A stretch of 64,000 nucleotides of DNA, taken from assembly GCF_007997225.1 (NCBI RefSeq), contig NZ_VORM01000011.1, forward strand, positions 1 through 64,000, given 5' to 3'. Under the pieces are notes generated by a model. The model did not search any database. It had not been told where the DNA came from and was given only the letters and a program-made list of their open reading frames with translations. Shown here one piece after another: positions 56,241-64,000 of this stretch. How positions within the stretch are numbered: the stretch's first letter is position 1; the number at the start of each line of letters is the position of its first letter. The translations under genes were made by a program, and so were the position numbers. The DNA is from Subsaximicrobium wynnwilliamsii. Its GTDB lineage: Bacteria > Bacteroidota > Bacteroidia > Flavobacteriales > Flavobacteriaceae.

Positions 56241-57113
56241 TTGAAAGCAAAACGAAAAGTTGAAATAGCCGTAATTTCAGACGTGCATTTGGGCACTTAC
56301 GGGTGTCACGCCAAACATCTTCTAACCTATCTCAATAGTATTGCACCAAAAAAACTCATCCTCAATGGGGATATTATTGATATTTGGCAATTCAGCAAGC
56401 GCTACTTCCCAAAACCACATCTAAAAGTCATCAAAAAAATCATGGATATGGCTTCCGATGGCGTTGAAATCATCTACATCACAGGGAATCATGATGAAAT
56501 GCTCAGAAAATTCAGCGATACACACATCGGCAACATTTCCATAGTGGACAAAATAGTGCTTGAAATAGATGGAAAAAGGGCTTGGTTTTTTCATGGCGAT
56601 GTTTTTGATGCTTCCATCCAGAACGCCAAATGGCTGGCAAAATTGGGCGGTTATGGTTATAACCTTCTCATAGTGTTTAACCAATTCATGAATTGGTGCT
56701 TGGAACGTATGGGCAAGGAAAAGTATTCACTTTCCAAAAAAATCAAAAACAGTGTTAAAGGCGCCATCAGCTATATCAATGATTTTGAAAAGGTCGTTGC
56801 CGATCTGGCGATTGAGAAAGGTTATGATTACGTGGTTTGCGGACATATTCATCAACCAAAAATGATGTTAAGGGAGACCAAACACGGCAAAACCATTTAT
56901 TTGAACTCTGGTGATTGGGTAGAAAATTTCACTGCCTTGGAATACCAATTCAAACGTTGGAAGATCTACAATTACAACCAAGATAAGCTGCGTCCATTTT
57001 TTGAGGACCACGACCTCAAAGAGATGGACATGAAAGATTTAATCGCAGCCATTACGATCGTTAAGCCCGAAAAAAAGTCAAAAAAAGCCAAAAAATCGAA
57101 GGACTCAAACTAA
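56241..57113 (+). CDS. LpxH-like metallophosphoesterase
   Basis: This 290-residue protein carries the calcineurin-type set: VISDVHLGTYGCHAKHLLTY (DxH), LILNGDIIDIW (GDxxD), YITGNHDEMLRKF (GNHD), FFHGDVFDASIQ (HGD) and VVCGHIHQPKM (GHxH). All metal ligands are kept. It is similar in length to UDP-2,3-diacylglucosamine pyrophosphatase LpxH, which makes lipid X. The start is TTG 56241: a TAA precedes it in frame and no ATG follows before the first motif. Its last nine bases overlap the end of the converging FAD/Fe-S gene. Confidence 0.85.
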   Translation: MKAKRKVEIAVISDVHLGTYGCHAKHLLTYLNSIAPKKLILNGDIIDIWQFSKRYFPKPHLKVIKKIMDMASDGVEIIYITGNHDEMLRKFSDTHIGNISIVDKIVLEIDGKRAWFFHGDVFDASIQNAKWLAKLGGYGYNLLIVFNQFMNWCLERMGKEKYSLSKKIKNSVKGAISYINDFEKVVADLAIEKGYDYVVCGHIHQPKMMLRETKHGKTIYLNSGDWVENFTALEYQFKRWKIYNYNQDKLRPFFEDHDLKEMDMKDLIAAITIVKPEKKSKKAKKSKDSN

Positions 57114-60053
57114 GGCCCTCCTTAAAACAGTGATGGGGTGCAAAGCTTCTCGCGACGTACCATCTTTGATTTGATGTCTGCAACTGGTGCCATTGGCCGA
57201 AATCACCACTGAAGCACTGGCCTTGCGTACGGCAGGAAATAAGGTTTGCTCACCAATTTGCATACTGAGCTCATAATGTTCTTTTTCATAACCAAAACTA
57301 CCTGCCATACCACAGCAACCGCTTGGGATGATGCTAACTTTATAGTTTTTGGGCAAATTCAACACTTTGAAGCTTGACAACTGGTTAGTCAATGCTTTTT
57401 GGTGGCAATGCCCATGAAACTTGATGGTTTTGATTTCGTCAGAAAATTGATCTGGTCCAATATGTCCCAAATCGATTTCCATGGCTATGAAATCCTCAAT
57501 CAAATAGCAGTGTTTGGCGATGTTCTCTGCGGAAGTCTTATCGTTTGCCAACCGTAAATAATCATCCTTAAAACCGAGAATTGCTGAAGGTTCAATCCCT
57601 ATCAAAGGCGTTTCGGCAGACACTTTATCCTTGAATAATGCAATATTTTTATTGGCCAAATCTTTGGCCTTCTCCAATAAACCTTTGGATATAAAGGCGC
57701 GGCCGGATTCTTCATTATCAATAACTTTAACCTCATAATCCAAAGCAGTCAATAATTCAATGGCATCCTTACCTATGTTTGCATCCAAATGATTTGTAAA
57801 CTCATCCACAAAAAAGTAAATCGTTTTTTTGTAATTTTCTCTATAATTTTGGTTTTCAATACAATGAAACCATTTATATAAACTTTGAGTTGAAAGTAAT
57901 GGCAAACTCCGTTCTGAAGCTATCCCAAAGGATTTTTTAAGGATAGCACTGGTCAAAACGTTTGAAAATAAAAAGTTGGTCAGTCTTGGAACATAACTTC
58001 CGAAGCCATTTAAGCTATTGTTATAGGCAAATAATTTGGTGCGCAAACTTATGCCATTCGCTTTTTGATACTGGTATTGGAATTCTGCTTTCAAGCTAGC
58101 CACATCAACACTGCTGGGGCACTCAGTAGCACAGGCCTTACAGCTCAAGCACAAATCAAACACGTCTTTGAGCTCTTCATGGTCAAATTTATTCTTCTTA
58201 TCAGACTGTGTCAAGATTTCCCGAAGCGCGTTGGCTCTGGCCCTGGTGCTATCTTTCTCATCCCTGGTTGCCCTAAAACTCGGGCACATGGTGCCGCCAA
58301 ATTGAGGCAGCTTCCTGCAATCTCCTGAGCCGTTGCACTTTTCGGCTTCACGTAAAATACCCAAAGACGATGAAAAATCCATGAGCGTTTCCACTTCTGG
58401 CTCTATACGATCTGGGACGTAACGCAGGTTCTCGTCCATGGGTAGCGCATCGGTAATTTTGCCAGGATTGAAAATATTATGTGGGTCAAAGGCAGATTTG
58501 ATTTGTTTTAATAGTTGATAATTCGCCTGACCTATCATGAGCGGTATAAACTCTGCCCTAACGATGCCATCACCATGCTCACCGCTCATGGAGCCTTTGT
58601 AGCTTTTGACCAAATGCGCCACTTCGGTTGTGATTTTTCTAAAAAAGACCACATCGCTCTTTTTCTTAAGATTCAAAATAGGCCGCAAATGCAACTCGCC
58701 AGCTCCGGCATGCGCATAATAGACCGGTTTTTGCTTATAGCTTTCCATGAGTTTTGAAAAATCTGCAACATAGTTGGCTAAATCGGGAAGGGCGACGGCC
58801 GTATCTTCAATGCAGGCAGCGGTTTTTTGATCCCCTATGAGATTGCCCAACAAGCCTAAGCCTGCTTTTCTCAGCTCAATGGCCTTATCTATGTCATCGC
58901 CAGACAGCACGGGATTGGCGTAGCTCAATTGGGATTGTTGCAAAGAGGCTAATAAGGCACCCGCTTTTTTTGCCGCTTCAGTCTTAGAACTAGCTCTAAT
59001 CTCGCACATCAAAATAGCCTCAGGATCACCCTCCACAAATTGCCTGTTTTCTTCTTGTTTTTTATTGTGTTTGGTAAGGTCCAGTATGGTTTTATCCATC
59101 ATCTCACAGGTGTAGAGATCATGTTCCATTACCAACGAGACGGCGTTTAGGCAATCGGCAATGCTCCTAAAATGGGCAGCAACCAAAAGCGGTTCCTTTG
59201 GTGGTAATTGGTCAAGTTTTAAGGTAATTTGTGTGGTAAATGCCAAGGTGCCTTCGCTGCCAGTCAATAGTTTGCACATGTTAAACGGTAGGCCTTCTTG
59301 GGAAAATATTTCGGTTTTAATAAGCTCATCAATGGCGTAACCTGTATTTCTTCGGTGTATTTCTGGTTTTGGAAATTCTGCAATGATTTCGTTCTGGACT
59401 GCTTCCGGCGATAATTCCGCATAAAGCGTTCTGTAGATATGGCCTTCCAAAGTGTTCAGCTTTGTTTTGTTTTCAAAGCCTTCCGAAGCCATTTCAGAAA
59501 AGACCACTTCGCTGCCATCACTCAAAAAGGTCTTCAACTCCAAAACTTTGTCCCTGGTGACTCCATATTGAATGGACGTGGTGCCAGACGAATTATTGCC
59601 TACCATCCCACCTATCATGCATCGGTTGGAAGTGCTTGTGTTGGGCCCAAAAAACAGGCCAAATGGCGCTAAAGCCTGATTCAGTTCATCCCTAACCACA
59701 CCAGGTTGCACGGTAGCCGTTTTTTCCCTTTCGTTGATATCTATGATTTTATTGAAATGTTTTGACACATCCACCACGATACCCTTCCCTACACATTGCC
59801 CTGCCAAGGAAGTGCCAGCAGTTCTAGGAATCAAGGAGGTTTGATGGGTTTTGGCAAAATCGATAAGCAATTTGAGATCGGCCTTATTCTTGGGGAACGC
59901 AACTGCCAAAGGTAACATGCGGTATACCGAAGCATCGGTGGCATACAAGGCCTTCATCAAATGGTCACTATGCAACTCGCCTGATAATTGCAATCTCAAA
60001 TCATCCAAAGCCTGTTTTGGCAATTTTGTCATTTCGGTTACTATTTTAATCAA
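57105..60053 (-). CDS. FAD/Fe-S dehydrogenase (YdiJ-like, GlcD-type fused to GlpC-type)
   Basis: This 982-residue fusion has an N-terminal FAD-binding_4 domain (SLIPRTAGTSLAGQCVGKGI with PNTSTSNRCMIGGMVGNNSS), then the FAD-oxidase C domain. CLSCKACATECPSSVDVASL is one [4Fe-4S] cluster, and another cysteine pair lies just before (CRKLPQFGGTMCPS). The C-terminal CCG domain has FHGHCHQKALTNQ and PSGCCGMAGSFGYEKEHYEL. Members oxidise D-lactate or D-2-hydroxyglutarate and pass electrons to quinone. The first ATG is 60053; ATG 60032 (MTKLPKQ) is equally possible. Confidence 0.9.
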   Translation of the reverse strand: MIKIVTEMTKLPKQALDDLRLQLSGELHSDHLMKALYATDASVYRMLPLAVAFPKNKADLKLLIDFAKTHQTSLIPRTAGTSLAGQCVGKGIVVDVSKHFNKIIDINEREKTATVQPGVVRDELNQALAPFGLFFGPNTSTSNRCMIGGMVGNNSSGTTSIQYGVTRDKVLELKTFLSDGSEVVFSEMASEGFENKTKLNTLEGHIYRTLYAELSPEAVQNEIIAEFPKPEIHRRNTGYAIDELIKTEIFSQEGLPFNMCKLLTGSEGTLAFTTQITLKLDQLPPKEPLLVAAHFRSIADCLNAVSLVMEHDLYTCEMMDKTILDLTKHNKKQEENRQFVEGDPEAILMCEIRASSKTEAAKKAGALLASLQQSQLSYANPVLSGDDIDKAIELRKAGLGLLGNLIGDQKTAACIEDTAVALPDLANYVADFSKLMESYKQKPVYYAHAGAGELHLRPILNLKKKSDVVFFRKITTEVAHLVKSYKGSMSGEHGDGIVRAEFIPLMIGQANYQLLKQIKSAFDPHNIFNPGKITDALPMDENLRYVPDRIEPEVETLMDFSSSLGILREAEKCNGSGDCRKLPQFGGTMCPSFRATRDEKDSTRARANALREILTQSDKKNKFDHEELKDVFDLCLSCKACATECPSSVDVASLKAEFQYQYQKANGISLRTKLFAYNNSLNGFGSYVPRLTNFLFSNVLTSAILKKSFGIASERSLPLLSTQSLYKWFHCIENQNYRENYKKTIYFFVDEFTNHLDANIGKDAIELLTALDYEVKVIDNEESGRAFISKGLLEKAKDLANKNIALFKDKVSAETPLIGIEPSAILGFKDDYLRLANDKTSAENIAKHCYLIEDFIAMEIDLGHIGPDQFSDEIKTIKFHGHCHQKALTNQLSSFKVLNLPKNYKVSIIPSGCCGMAGSFGYEKEHYELSMQIGEQTLFPAVRKASASVVISANGTSCRHQIKDGTSREALHPITVLRRALV

Positions 60054-60170
60054 TCTTGTTATAATATTCTCTTAAAACAGAAGTAAGAGATTAAATTTCA
60101 ATTAAGTTTGCTACTGCAAAAACACGACCCTTAGGCAGGGTCAATTTAAGTTAAATTAAAACTCTAAAAT

Positions 60171-60656
60171 ATGAAAAAAGTATTTTTATTAGCAGTAACA
60201 TGCATTGGATTTACATTGGCAGCTACTGCACAAGACATCTCAGACAACGCCATAGGACTACGGTTGGGCGATAGCGGTGGTTTTGGAGCAGAAGTGTCTT
60301 ACCAAAGAGCTTTGGGCGGCAACAATCGTCTTGAGATTGATTTGGGTTTGAGATCTGGCAACGATTATGATGGCTTCAAGCTCGCCGGTATCTACCAATG
60401 GGTATGGAATATTGAGGGCGGATTCAACTGGTATGCTGGTGCTGGTGGTGGTTTAGGCTCTTACAGTTATGACGACAGGGGTCCCGGTAATGATGATAAT
60501 GAAACTTTTGTCTTTGTGGCCGGAGATATTGGTATTGAGTATAATTTTGATTTCCCTTTACAATTATCGCTTGACGCAAGACCAGAGTTAGGTTTTGGCG
60601 ATTATCGTGATGATTTGGACTTCGATATTGCATTGGGCGTAAGATATAGATTCTAA
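60171..60656 (+). CDS. Small outer-membrane beta-barrel-like protein
   Basis: This 161-residue protein has signal peptide MKKVFLLAVTCIGFTLAATA cleaved before QD. The mature chain alternates hydrophobic and polar residues in eight or so strands (LEIDLGLRSG, FKLAGIYQWVWN, DIGIEYNFDFPLQLSLDA) and ends in F (GVRYRF), the C-terminal signature of BAM substrates. It is similar in size to OmpA/OmpW-like eight-stranded barrels. No specific function. It ends at a strong terminator. Confidence 0.8.
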   Translation: MKKVFLLAVTCIGFTLAATAQDISDNAIGLRLGDSGGFGAEVSYQRALGGNNRLEIDLGLRSGNDYDGFKLAGIYQWVWNIEGGFNWYAGAGGGLGSYSYDDRGPGNDDNETFVFVAGDIGIEYNFDFPLQLSLDARPELGFGDYRDDLDFDIALGVRYRF

Positions 60657-60680
60657 GCAAACCGACACTTACATATAAGC

Positions 60681-60713
60681 AAAAGCCACCCAAAATTGGG
60701 TGGCTTTTTTTAT
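60681..60713 (+). terminator. Bidirectional rho-independent terminator
   Basis: AAAAGCCACCC (60681-60691) pairs with GGGTGGCTTTT (60698-60708), then TTTTATA. It lies between the convergent beta-barrel and DinB genes and has A- and T-runs on both sides. Confidence 0.9.
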
Positions 60714-60732
60714 ACTTAATTTGATCTTGAAT

Positions 60733-61248
60733 TTATAAATAGCGTTGCTTTATGATGTCGCAATGATGTGTTTCATGGCCAACAATGATAAATCCCACTG
60801 CCCTAGCCGAGAGATTTTTATCGCTTACCGTGCCGATTTCCATGAGCATGCCGGGATCAAAACTCTTAAACAACAAGATGGTTGTTTGCCGTAGCGCCTG
60901 GTATTCCATAATGAGATCTTCAAAAGTACGCCTGTTGGCCAACGAGTGCACTGCAAAACTTTCGTGATCATAACCAGGCAGTGCCGTTTGATCCTTCCGC
61001 GCTACCCTAAGCGCTCTGTTCGCAAATATGCGCTCAGTGTCAATAAGATGCTGAATGATTTCTTTTATGGTCCATTTACCCGCTTCATATCGATATTCCA
61101 ATAGATCCCTTGGGATGGCTTCTAAGAACTGTGTTGTGATTTTACCGCTATTTACAAGACCATCAATCAAGTCAAGCGAACCTGACTTTTGGATATAGGC
61201 TTGAAAAAAGGTATTGTATTCGGTACTGTTTAAATCGTCTTTTGTCAT
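60733..61248 (-). CDS. DinB-family protein
   Basis: In this 171-residue four-helix-bundle protein of the DinB/YfiT superfamily the metal-ligand histidines appear as WTIKEIIQHLIDTERIFANR and IVGHETHHCDIIKQ (H at about 67, with HETHH near 160). FEDLIMEYQALRQTTILLFK forms helix 3. Members are often thiol-dependent or metal-binding enzymes; this one is unassigned. It follows the AsnC gene in the same direction, with a terminator between. Confidence 0.85.
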   Translation of the reverse strand: MTKDDLNSTEYNTFFQAYIQKSGSLDLIDGLVNSGKITTQFLEAIPRDLLEYRYEAGKWTIKEIIQHLIDTERIFANRALRVARKDQTALPGYDHESFAVHSLANRRTFEDLIMEYQALRQTTILLFKSFDPGMLMEIGTVSDKNLSARAVGFIIVGHETHHCDIIKQRYL

Positions 61249-61272
61249 GATTTGCTGCTTTAAGTATGTTCA

Positions 61273-61311
61273 TAAAAAAACCCTTGCGCCAATGACAGCA
61301 AAAGGGTTTTT
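61273..61311 (-). terminator. Terminator of the Lrp/AsnC gene
   Basis: On minus, AAAACCCTT pairs with AAGGGTTTT, separated by ~16 bases, and is followed by T. It lies between the asnC-type stop (61333) and the DinB start. Confidence 0.7.
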
Positions 61312-61332
61312 GAAATTTATGCAAAGTATAAA

Positions 61333-61812
61333 TTACATTTCGTTAAAAATGGTGTGCATCAATCGTTTTTTGTCATTGAGGCTTTCTTCCATGGAAATCA
61401 TGGTTTCTGTTCTGTAAATACCTTCAATATCATCCAACTTGAAAATAATGTCTTTGGCGTGCGAGGTGTCTTTCGCCCTAACCTTACAGAATACATTAAA
61501 CTTACCAGTGGTAATGTGAGCTACGGTCACATTGGGAATCTCAGCAATGCGTTCTAACACAAATTTAGTCTGGGAGGTATTATTAAGGAAAATACCCACA
61601 TAAGCAATAAAGGAATAGCCAAGTTTCTTATAATCCAAAGTTAGCGTTGAACCCTGAATGATTCCCGCTTCCTCCATTTTTTTCACTCTTACATGAACCG
61701 TACCTGCAGAAATGACTAATTTTTTAGCGATATCTGTAAACGGAATACGCGTATTATCAATCAACATATCTAAAATTTGATGATCTACTTCATCTAATTT
61801 GAACTTTGCCAT
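61333..61812 (-). CDS. Lrp/AsnC-family regulator
   Basis: This 159-residue regulator has an N-terminal HTH_AsnC (residues ~5-55; HQILDMLIDNTRIPFTDIAK and VISAGTVHVRVKKMEEAGII) and a C-terminal RAM/AsnC ligand domain (LGYSFIAYVGIFLN, VAHITTGKFNVFCKVRAKDT). Such proteins sense amino acids and bind DNA as dimers or octamers. A TAATTTTG box on minus at 61837-61844 precedes the start by 24 bases, so it has its own promoter. It lies between an M14 carboxypeptidase and a DinB gene on the same strand. Confidence 0.9.
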   Translation of the reverse strand: MAKFKLDEVDHQILDMLIDNTRIPFTDIAKKLVISAGTVHVRVKKMEEAGIIQGSTLTLDYKKLGYSFIAYVGIFLNNTSQTKFVLERIAEIPNVTVAHITTGKFNVFCKVRAKDTSHAKDIIFKLDDIEGIYRTETMISMEESLNDKKRLMHTIFNEM

Positions 61813-61836
61813 TTTGAATTATTTTTAAATTATTTA

Positions 61837-61844
61837 CAAAATTA
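61837..61844 (-). promoter_or_regulatory. -7 box of the Lrp/AsnC gene
   Basis: The minus strand reads TAATTTTG (TAnnTTTG), 24 bases before ATG 61812. No clear -33. Confidence 0.45.
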
Positions 61845-61876
61845 AGCGATTTAAAGTAATAAATATGCATTATTAA

Positions 61877-63013
61877 TCAGATAAATTTCGGTTTTAATGC
61901 TATTTTCTCATTATTCATCATTACGCAAACGATTTCGGAACCCACTTTGAGTACTTCCTTTTTTTCTGAAAGCACTTGTTGATTATTGGCCTGCAATTCA
62001 AGGTGTGCAAATTCTGAATTCAATGGTCCGATTTTTACGACTTTAGGCACAAAATCCACGCTTTGACCCACCAAGCGCTCCTCATATTGAATGGCAATAT
62101 CCTGTTGCTTGGTATTTCGAATAATGACATCATAAAAACACTTCTCATTTCTAGGGATATCCAAATACGACGAAAAGTCGTTCGTTGAAACCTCGGGAGT
62201 TGCTATGTGCTCCATGGCCACGAGCAAGGACTGGAAGATGAATTGCCTAGTGATTTCGCGCTGGTAATCTTGCTTAAACTGCCCAGCCTCAAACAAAATG
62301 GTTGGCGCTAAAGCTTGAAAGGTGTCTCCAACACAATTGGCGTTATAGGCATCATCATACACACCCACTTGCCCTGGGATTTGCTGTTGAAGATTCGCAT
62401 TCATTTGCGCAATGAGCGTCATGGCCTTTTTCCGGTTTGGAGTTAGGGAAATTTCGGCATCTTCCGCGGGAGACAAAAAAGACACTGTTGCCGATGCATT
62501 GCAAGCTCCTGCCCCAAAAATGCTGCGTTGATCATGCAGGTTAAAGCAATAATCGGGCTTAAACCGATCAAAAACATCTCTTAGAATCCTGCTTTCTGGC
62601 TGTGATAAGGCTTGCGCATCCCTATTTAAATCGATAGTGTTCGCATTGACTCTTGCATAGGCTTCGGCGCCATCGGGGTTTAAAATGGGAATGACCTTTA
62701 TGGTGCAGCGACTTAAAATCTTGGCTGCAAATTCGTTCTCAGCACTCAAAACATTCAGCAAATCAATTACGGACTTTGTAGTCGTGCTTTCATTACCGTG
62801 CATTTGGGACCACAAAAAAATCTTTGTGGAGCCAGAACCAATAGTGAGTGATATAATAACCCTGTGCTCAACCGAGACCCCTAAATGGTTCAATCTAATT
62901 TTTGGCGACAGTTTATCGCGCCAAGTTTTTAAGGAGCTATTGTTAAGGTATCGCCCGAAAATCGAGGGCTCTTTATAACGCTCGAATAGGCTTTTTTGTT
63001 CGCTGATGTTCAT
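61877..63013 (-). CDS. M14-family zinc carboxypeptidase
   Basis: This 378-residue M14 peptidase has the HxxE zinc motif in WSQMHGNESTTTKS (H72, E75), NPDGAEAYARVNANTIDLNRD around the substrate-binding arginine and N-R pair, the third zinc ligand in FNLHDQRSIFG, and the general-base glutamate in TILFEAGQFKQDY. There is no signal peptide, so it is probably cytosolic. Short murein-tripeptide or succinylglutamate-type activity is possible. A -7 box on minus lies at 63033-63040, and an operator-like repeat follows at 63051-63069. Confidence 0.88.
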   Translation of the reverse strand: MNISEQKSLFERYKEPSIFGRYLNNSSLKTWRDKLSPKIRLNHLGVSVEHRVIISLTIGSGSTKIFLWSQMHGNESTTTKSVIDLLNVLSAENEFAAKILSRCTIKVIPILNPDGAEAYARVNANTIDLNRDAQALSQPESRILRDVFDRFKPDYCFNLHDQRSIFGAGACNASATVSFLSPAEDAEISLTPNRKKAMTLIAQMNANLQQQIPGQVGVYDDAYNANCVGDTFQALAPTILFEAGQFKQDYQREITRQFIFQSLLVAMEHIATPEVSTNDFSSYLDIPRNEKCFYDVIIRNTKQQDIAIQYEERLVGQSVDFVPKVVKIGPLNSEFAHLELQANNQQVLSEKKEVLKVGSEIVCVMMNNEKIALKPKFI

Positions 63014-63032
63014 CTATTATAATTAGTGTTGA

Positions 63033-63040
63033 CAAAGGTA
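63033..63040 (-). promoter_or_regulatory. -7 box of the M14 carboxypeptidase
   Basis: The minus strand reads TACCTTTG, 19 bases upstream of ATG 63013. The operator-like repeat at 63051-63069 lies in the expected spacer to -33 region, so binding there could repress this gene. Confidence 0.5.
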
Positions 63041-63050
63041 AACAAACAGA

Positions 63051-63069
63051 TTGTTACATTTGTAAACAA
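63051..63069. promoter_or_regulatory. Operator-like inverted repeat 1
   Basis: TTGTTACATTTGTAAACAA: arms TTGTT-ACA and TGT-AAACAA are nearly symmetric. The minus strand reads TTGTTTACA, the same half-site found near the XRE gene. Confidence 0.55.
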
Positions 63070-63254
63070 TGAAAATCGCGATATTTTGCTGAATGGTTTA
63101 CATTATTCAACAGTGTGGCATTTGAAATAGGCGCTATTATAACAAATAAGTTTCTCAGAATAAATATAAGCACTATAAAATTAATAATCAATTTATTAAG
63201 TCAAAGCACATAAAGCTTAGGTTTTATCTTAATTTGATATTTTAAAGCTTTATG

Positions 63255-63290
63255 TTGGGCTTAATATTTAATTGTTTACATTTGTAAATG
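63255..63290 (+). promoter_or_regulatory. Promoter of the XRE regulator with overlapping operator 2
   Basis: TTG (63255-63257), a 19-base spacer and TACATTTG (63277-63284) make a consensus Bacteroidota promoter. The palindrome TTTACA-TT-TGTAAA (63275-63288), within TTGTTTACATTTGTAAATG, covers the -7 box. A protein bound there would block RNA polymerase. Confidence 0.6.
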
Positions 63291-63307
63291 AATAAAAGCG
63301 CTTAGTC

Positions 63308-63328
63308 TTGTTTACAATGTTATACAAT
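63308..63328. promoter_or_regulatory. Operator-like inverted repeat 3
   Basis: TTGTTTACAATGTTATACAA: arms TTGTTTA and TATACAA differ by one base. It ends at the ATG of the XRE gene (63327). Confidence 0.45.
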
Positions 63329-63722
63329 GATAAATACCGAAGAATTTGTAATTAGACTTCAAAAAGTGATCGATCACTACGGTGAATCGGCCTCTTCCTT
63401 TGCAGAAAAAATCGGAGTGCAGCGCTCTAGCATTTCCCATATTCTTTCCGGAAGAAACAAGCCCAGTTTGGATTTTGTGCTGAAGGTGCTCGCCTCCTTT
63501 CCTGATGTTGAGTTGTATTGGTTATTGAATGGAAAAGGTCATTTCCCTTCCGAAGAAAAACATCCTGAAGTGGCAACGGTTTCAAAAGTCAGAACAACTA
63601 CTGAAAACGAAACAGGAGCCAAAACAGCGGTCAAAACTAATTTAGGCATACAGGATAAAAGCATTGAGCGCATCGTTATTTTCTACACAGACGGTAGTTT
63701 TAAAAATTTCGAGGATTCTTGA
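63327..63722 (+). CDS. XRE-family transcriptional regulator
   Basis: This 131-residue regulator has HTH_3 at about residues 9-62: ESASSFAEKIGVQRSSISHI with LSGRNKPSLDFVLKVL and the turn following. The rest is a charged linker and a short C-terminal strand pair (ERIVIFYTDGSFKNFED). It has no enzymatic or ligand domain and would bind DNA as a dimer. Three inverted repeats with a TTGTTTACA half-site flank it, one overlapping its own promoter, so negative autoregulation and control of the divergent carboxypeptidase gene are likely. Confidence 0.9.
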   Translation: MINTEEFVIRLQKVIDHYGESASSFAEKIGVQRSSISHILSGRNKPSLDFVLKVLASFPDVELYWLLNGKGHFPSEEKHPEVATVSKVRTTTENETGAKTAVKTNLGIQDKSIERIVIFYTDGSFKNFEDS

Positions 63723-63774
63723 ATTTTATGATTTATTTGATTTTGCGTGATGGCATTAATCAGTAGGCATTTCG

Positions 63775-63782
63775 TAATTTTG
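63775..63782 (+). promoter_or_regulatory. -7 box of the edge lipoprotein gene
   Basis: TAATTTTG (TAnnTTTG), 14 bases before ATG 63797. No clear -33. Confidence 0.4.
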
Positions 63783-63796
63783 CAAAAACCTTTTAC

Positions 63797-64000
63797 ATGC
63801 ACAAGTTTCTTATTTTCCTGCTTCCCCTTCTGTTTCTGAATTGTTATCAAGTGGAACGCAATTGCGCCGACTTCAAAACAGGCACCTTTGAGTTTAAATA
63901 CATGCTCGATGGCGTAGAGAAAACAGGCACATTCACAAGAACCGAAGACCTCAATATTGATTTTTATGAGAACAGGATTGATTCTGCGTCAGTCCGGTGG
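63797..64000 (+). CDS. Lipoprotein, 5' part only
   Basis: ATG 63797 starts MHKFLIFLLPLLFLNCYQVE, an SPII signal with lipobox FLNC, followed by RNCADFKTGTFEFKYMLDG and a beta-rich chain that leaves the window. The 68 visible codons stay open to the edge. The start is reminiscent of a short flavobacterial lipoprotein family, sometimes mislabelled as a topoisomerase, but only the lipoprotein call is supported here. Confidence 0.7.
   Translation, partial: MHKFLIFLLPLLFLNCYQVERNCADFKTGTFEFKYMLDGVEKTGTFTRTEDLNIDFYENRIDSASVRW

Noticed and set aside
57105-57113. Overlap of the LpxH-like and FAD/Fe-S genes as a sign of an error
   Set aside because: They are convergent genes with a nine-base overlap of stop regions, which is ordinary.
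1-64000. tRNA, rRNA and CRISPR arrays
   Set aside because: Looked for cloverleaf-like ends, 16S/23S-like sequence and spaced direct repeats with unique spacers; none seen. The short-period arrays have no spacers.

Overview
The window looks like a chromosomal segment of a flavobacterium (Bacteroidota, Flavobacteriaceae-like). The evidence is low to moderate GC, several genes whose -7 box reads TAnnTTTG (the Bacteroidota sigma-A type), little Shine-Dalgarno signal, many SPII lipoproteins, a MutS2 without an Smr domain, a BCKDH-type E1 alpha-beta fusion and a GlcG/HbpS-like protein. No rRNA, tRNA or CRISPR array was seen.

Region 1 (1-11 kb) is accessory. It opens with the 3' end of an IS1595/ISXO2-type transposase joined directly to a large, very AT-rich STAND-type NTPase gene that has lost its N-terminus and P-loop. 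Next come a frameshifted REP-associated tyrosine transposase (RAYT) flanked by paired REP hairpins, an MsbA-like ABC exporter, a ghost copy of the 3' end of a dus gene, a PLP-dependent Cys/Met-metabolism-type enzyme, a frameshifted acetyltransferase-like gene with a small basic partner, and a second REP cluster just upstream of the intact dus gene.

Region 2 (11-33 kb) holds a methyltransferase, three separate serine beta-lactamase-family hydrolases, a 1501-residue UvrA-like protein with four ABC modules, a membrane-anchored MutS-type ATPase, a DUF255/thioredoxin-fold lipoprotein, a Xre-RES toxin-antitoxin pair, a lipoprotein split by a frameshift, LpxD, an MFS transporter, a GNAT protein and a GlcG-like protein.

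Region 3 (33-50 kb) is mostly housekeeping: topoisomerase III, an RluE-type pseudouridine synthase, a cold-shock-domain protein, a superfamily II helicase, a lone ExbD, a 3D-domain lipoprotein, the E1 fusion, a 2-oxoglutarate oxygenase, a tightly overlapping four-gene operon (SUI1/YciH, DUF1835, nucleoside phosphorylase, NMT1-like binding protein), uracil-DNA glycosylase and MutS2.

Region 4 (50-64 kb) holds a DCC-family protein, a decayed receiver-domain gene, an EamA transporter, a dicarboxylate symporter, chorismate synthase, an LpxH-like phosphoesterase, a D-lactate/2-hydroxyglutarate dehydrogenase-like FAD/Fe-S protein, a beta-barrel-like protein, DinB, Lrp/AsnC, an M14 carboxypeptidase and a divergent XRE regulator. 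The gap between the last two carries several copies of an inverted TTGTTTACA-type operator.

The most interesting items are the IS-truncated STAND NTPase, the four-module UvrA2-like protein, the RAYT/REP family, the 7-bp-period repeat arrays between genes, and the XRE operator array. None is proven to be a new system. The STAND gene, as seen here, is a broken defence-type gene.
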